This document shows, piece by piece, positions 10,931 through 13,002 of a stretch of DNA of 13,002 nucleotides. Position 1 is the first letter of the stretch. Each line of letters begins with the position of its first letter. This DNA is from Oscillospiraceae bacterium (GTDB taxonomy: Bacteria; Bacillota; Clostridia; Oscillospirales; Ruminococcaceae), in assembly GCA_900768245.1 (NCBI GenBank), contig CAAGCE010000090.1:1-13002 (forward strand), read 5' to 3'. A program made the position numbers and the translations under genes. The notes beneath the pieces are model-generated. The model saw nothing but the letters and a program-made list of their open reading frames with translations, was not told the origin of the DNA and did not search any database.

Positions 10931-11539
10931 ATGGCTACAAATATTCTTACCAATATAAATTTAAATCAGAATGAGATCCAGAACGCTGTTATTCAGAATC
11001 TTGCGGTTGCACCGTCTGATCCTAAAGACGGACAGATGTATTTTGACACGGTTTCCAAAAAAGTAAAGACCTGGAACGGTACAAAATGGATTGACGGCGG
11101 CTCTGATGCACCTGCAAGAATGGTCGGCACGGTCGGCACAGACGGAACTGTAACAGGACTTCCGTCAACTGCTGTAAGTGTCGGAGATACATATGTTGTT
11201 GTATCGGCAGGAACTTATGCGTCACATACGGCAAAAGTCGGAGATATGTTCATTGCCAACTCAACTGTTCCGAACTGGCTTTATGTTCCGTCCGGCAATG
11301 ATGGTGATGTCTTCAAGTTTTCGGCTGATAATCCTGCTCTCACAGGCTCGGGCAATGTGTGCGAATGGACGGTAACTCACAATCTTGGAAACAAGTATCC
11401 TGTTGTTCAGGTATATGAAGCTGCAAGCGGCGAAATGGTACTTGCTGACATTGAAGCAGTATCTACAACTGCTTTAAAAATCAAAATCAATGCTGAGAGC
11501 GTTGAAGAAGGTACATACAAGGCTGTCATTATGGGGTGA
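10931..11539 (+). CDS. Tail fibre/receptor-binding-like protein, 202 residues
   Basis: GGAGG precedes the ATG. Residues ~26-54 (Ala-Pro-Ser-Asp-Pro-Lys-Asp-Gly-Gln-Met-Tyr-Phe-Asp-Thr, then Trp-Asn-Gly-Thr-Lys-Trp) are the short 'GQxYFDT...WNGTxW' module common at the N-terminus of phage tail-fibre proteins. The middle is Gly/Thr/Val-rich and beta-structured. The C-terminus (Trp-Thr-Val-Thr-His-Asn-Leu-Gly) is a diverged copy of the domain in the previous gene. It probably forms part of the tail tip or fibre that contacts the host surface. Small residues and few charges fit a secreted-face structural protein. Confidence 0.75.
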   Translation: MATNILTNINLNQNEIQNAVIQNLAVAPSDPKDGQMYFDTVSKKVKTWNGTKWIDGGSDAPARMVGTVGTDGTVTGLPSTAVSVGDTYVVVSAGTYASHTAKVGDMFIANSTVPNWLYVPSGNDGDVFKFSADNPALTGSGNVCEWTVTHNLGNKYPVVQVYEAASGEMVLADIEAVSTTALKIKINAESVEEGTYKAVIMG

Positions 11540-11545
11540 TGATAT

Positions 11546-12613
11546 ATGCAGAATATTTCACTTGTCACAAGGGATAACGACATTGAAAAAAAGAATCATA
11601 CGCACCTTTTGACAGACATTACAGACTTTCCCAACAGCTTAATTGACGGTGGCTCAACAGCAGCCAACTCGTCTTTATATTCTTTAACAGACTCTGCCGA
11701 CTATCCTCTTATGGCTCTCAGTTTATATGGCAAATCGGCTCAGAACGGCACTCCTGCTCCTGATGCTCCTGTTGATATTGTTTCTGTTGGAGATAGCAGT
11801 TTTGATATTATCTCAAAGGGTACTGCTGATTTTTCAATGATTTGTTTTAGAGGTAAATCCGGAAACATCATTACACAACAGCCTGTATCTATGGTAGGCA
11901 AAATCGGTGATACATTAACTGCCGAAGTAAAAACCACAGGGTCAAATCTTACATATCAGTGGCAATGGAGTACAGACAACGGTACAACATGGCGTGACTC
12001 TTCTATAACAATGGCAAAATATACAGTAATTGTCCAAAGCGCATATAACAGATTTATGTACAGATGTGTTGTAACAAATGGCTCTGCAACGGAAATAAGC
12101 AATACAATCAGACTGTATGTTGTATCTGATTCTTGCGATATTACCAAGCTGATAATAGATTTATCAGAATCATTATGCGGAATACCTGTTGCAAGCGGCG
12201 GCAATTACACTGATGCGAACGGTCAGATGTGGGTTTGTGATGAATTAGTTTACAATGCTGACGGTACGGGAAAAATTATAAAACGCACAGCTAAAATTGA
12301 CAGTTACAGCGGTGAAAGTATATTAACGACTTATATATCATCAACAGGCGAATTAACTACCGGTGCGACTATTATTTATCAGCTTGCAGAACCGCAGGAA
12401 GTTAGTTTGACAACTGCTGAAATGTCGGCTCTGAGAAGCTTGCAGACGTTTGAGGGTGTGACAAATATCTCGAATAGTGCAGATGCCGAGATGTCTGTTA
12501 AATACTGTACAAACAAAGCTCTTGCGGAATATGTGAAGCCGCTTATCAATGGCTTGCAGGCACAGATTGACACGCTTAGTGCTGCTATACTCAGCCTTGG
12601 CGGTAATGTTTGA
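11546..12613 (+). CDS. Tail fibre protein with an Ig-like domain, 355 residues
   Basis: Starts 6 bases after the previous stop, with a GGGGTGAT RBS. Layout: His-Thr-His-Leu-Leu-Thr-Asp-Ile (18-25), a fibre-attachment-type motif; a linker with Leu-Tyr-Gly-Lys-Ser-Ala-Gln-Asn-Gly-Thr-Pro (59-70); an Ig-like domain at about 108-192 with Thr-Tyr-Gln-Trp-Gln-Trp-Ser and Tyr-Arg-Cys-Val-Val-Thr-Asn; a segment Gly-Ile-Pro-Val-Ala-Ser-Gly-Gly-Asn-Tyr-Thr-Asp (212-223) seen in gut-phage fibres; and a heptad-like C-terminal helix (325-350) likely to trimerise. Ig-like domains on phage surfaces bind carbohydrate or mucin weakly. The exact receptor is unknown. The Ig block looks inserted into the fibre scaffold. 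Confidence 0.82.
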   Translation: MQNISLVTRDNDIEKKNHTHLLTDITDFPNSLIDGGSTAANSSLYSLTDSADYPLMALSLYGKSAQNGTPAPDAPVDIVSVGDSSFDIISKGTADFSMICFRGKSGNIITQQPVSMVGKIGDTLTAEVKTTGSNLTYQWQWSTDNGTTWRDSSITMAKYTVIVQSAYNRFMYRCVVTNGSATEISNTIRLYVVSDSCDITKLIIDLSESLCGIPVASGGNYTDANGQMWVCDELVYNADGTGKIIKRTAKIDSYSGESILTTYISSTGELTTGATIIYQLAEPQEVSLTTAEMSALRSLQTFEGVTNISNSADAEMSVKYCTNKALAEYVKPLINGLQAQIDTLSAAILSLGGNV

Positions 12614-12633
12614 TTTTAAGGAGGATTTATATT

Positions 12634-12876
12634 ATGTTTAACCTTGCAAACTTCATTAAAAATGGGTTCATTGCGGCAGTCGGCAAAATGGCTGACTATC
12701 AGATAATTCTTAATGCGGCAGGCTGGTATGATAAGGGTGTTCTGAGTGAGACTGACCTCAAAGAAATTCAGACGGCTATTGACGAGAAGAACGCACGCAT
12801 TGAAGCTGAACGTGCTGCCGCTGAAGCTGAAAATGCTGAGGCTGAGGGTACGGCAAATTCGGAGACAGAGGTGTAA
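12634..12876 (+). CDS. Small phage tail/lysis-associated protein, 80 residues
   Basis: AAGGAGG lies 9 bases before the ATG at 12634, which is why I reject the in-frame ATG at 12610. The N-terminal half (Val-Gly-Lys-Met-Ala-Asp-Tyr-Gln-Ile, then Gly-Trp-Tyr-Asp-Lys-Gly-Val-Leu-Ser-Glu-x-Asp-Leu) resembles small XkdX-like proteins found between tail fibre and lysin genes. The C-terminal half is a charged Ala/Glu-rich helix. There is no membrane-spanning segment, so it is not itself a holin. Function unknown. Confidence 0.68.
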   Translation: MFNLANFIKNGFIAAVGKMADYQIILNAAGWYDKGVLSETDLKEIQTAIDEKNARIEAERAAAEAENAEAEGTANSETEV

Positions 12877-12880
12877 AGCT

Positions 12881-13002
12881 ATGGCAAAGCCAAAAATCAC
12901 AGAAATGTTCCTTACGCCGAACAAATATTCAAGACCGCAGATAAAGCTTGAAAAAGTTAAAAAGATAGCGGTTCACTATGTTGGCAATCCGAACACTTCG
13001 GC
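12881..13002 (+). CDS. N-acetylmuramoyl-L-alanine amidase endolysin (5' part)
   Basis: The first 40 codons of a gene that runs off the window. After a short lead (Ile-Thr-Glu-Met-Phe-Leu-Thr-Pro-Asn) comes Ile-Ala-Val-His-Tyr-Val-Gly-Asn-Pro, in which the His is the first zinc ligand of Amidase_2-type lysins. The enzyme would cleave the amide bond between muramic acid and the stem peptide at the end of phage growth. RBS AGAGGTG overlaps the end of the previous gene, 4 bases before its own ATG region. It places the tail-lysis junction at the window's right end. Confidence 0.82.
   Translation, partial: MAKPKITEMFLTPNKYSRPQIKLEKVKKIAVHYVGNPNTS

Overview
The window looks like a low-GC, spore-forming member of the Clostridia (Ruminococcus/Oscillospiraceae-like gut or rumen bacterium). 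The sporulation operon cotJA-cotJB-cotJC at the left end shows that the host makes endospores. The rest of the window reads as an integrated mobile element with prophage character. No rRNA, tRNA or CRISPR array was seen.

Layout. (1) 1-861, host DNA, + strand: complete cotJA and cotJB, then cotJC, which keeps its RBS, start and first 33 codons and loses homology abruptly after the conserved Gly-Gly-Ala-Asp. (2) 862-7210, left arm of the element, nearly all - strand: small orphan genes, two zinc-binding proteins, a 192-residue catalytic-only tyrosine recombinase, and a 547-residue multidomain protein (DUF3560-like) of the kind carried by plasmids and conjugative elements. At least two - strand promoters drive this arm (3980-4008 and 7181-7209). 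Two copies of a ~150 bp module, each with a + strand promoter and a 64 bp identical terminator-like tail, lie between - strand genes and look like paralogous small or antisense RNAs. A second repeat family, built on CGAATATG and large stem-loops, follows three of the - strand genes. (3) 7210-8425, gene-poor: terminator-like hairpins, a possible small RNA, and a very AT-rich, pyrimidine-biased tract with iteron-like TTTATTTACT repeats. (4) 8426-8938, - strand: a protein that reads as two tandem ribbon-helix-helix units. (5) 8939-9553, gene-free, with a run of seven inverted repeats that could be one structured RNA. (6) 9554-13002, + strand: small Cys-rich protein, dual-specificity-type phosphatase, two baseplate/tail-like proteins, a fibre-like protein, a fibre with an Ig-like domain, a small tail/lysis-associated protein, and the start of an amidase endolysin that runs off the window.

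How it fits together. The simplest reading is a prophage or related element integrated inside cotJC, with the window covering its attachment junction, regulatory left arm and tail-fibre/lysis cassette. The 3' part of cotJC should lie beyond the right edge, past the other attachment site. Sporulation genes interrupted by elements that excise precisely in the mother cell are an established theme (skin in sigK, SPbeta in spsM), so this could be a developmentally excised element in cotJC. That is inference: neither the right junction nor any excision is visible here. The recombinase that acts at this site is also unproven, because the only one seen lies about 3.3 kb from the junction and lacks a DNA-arm-binding domain.
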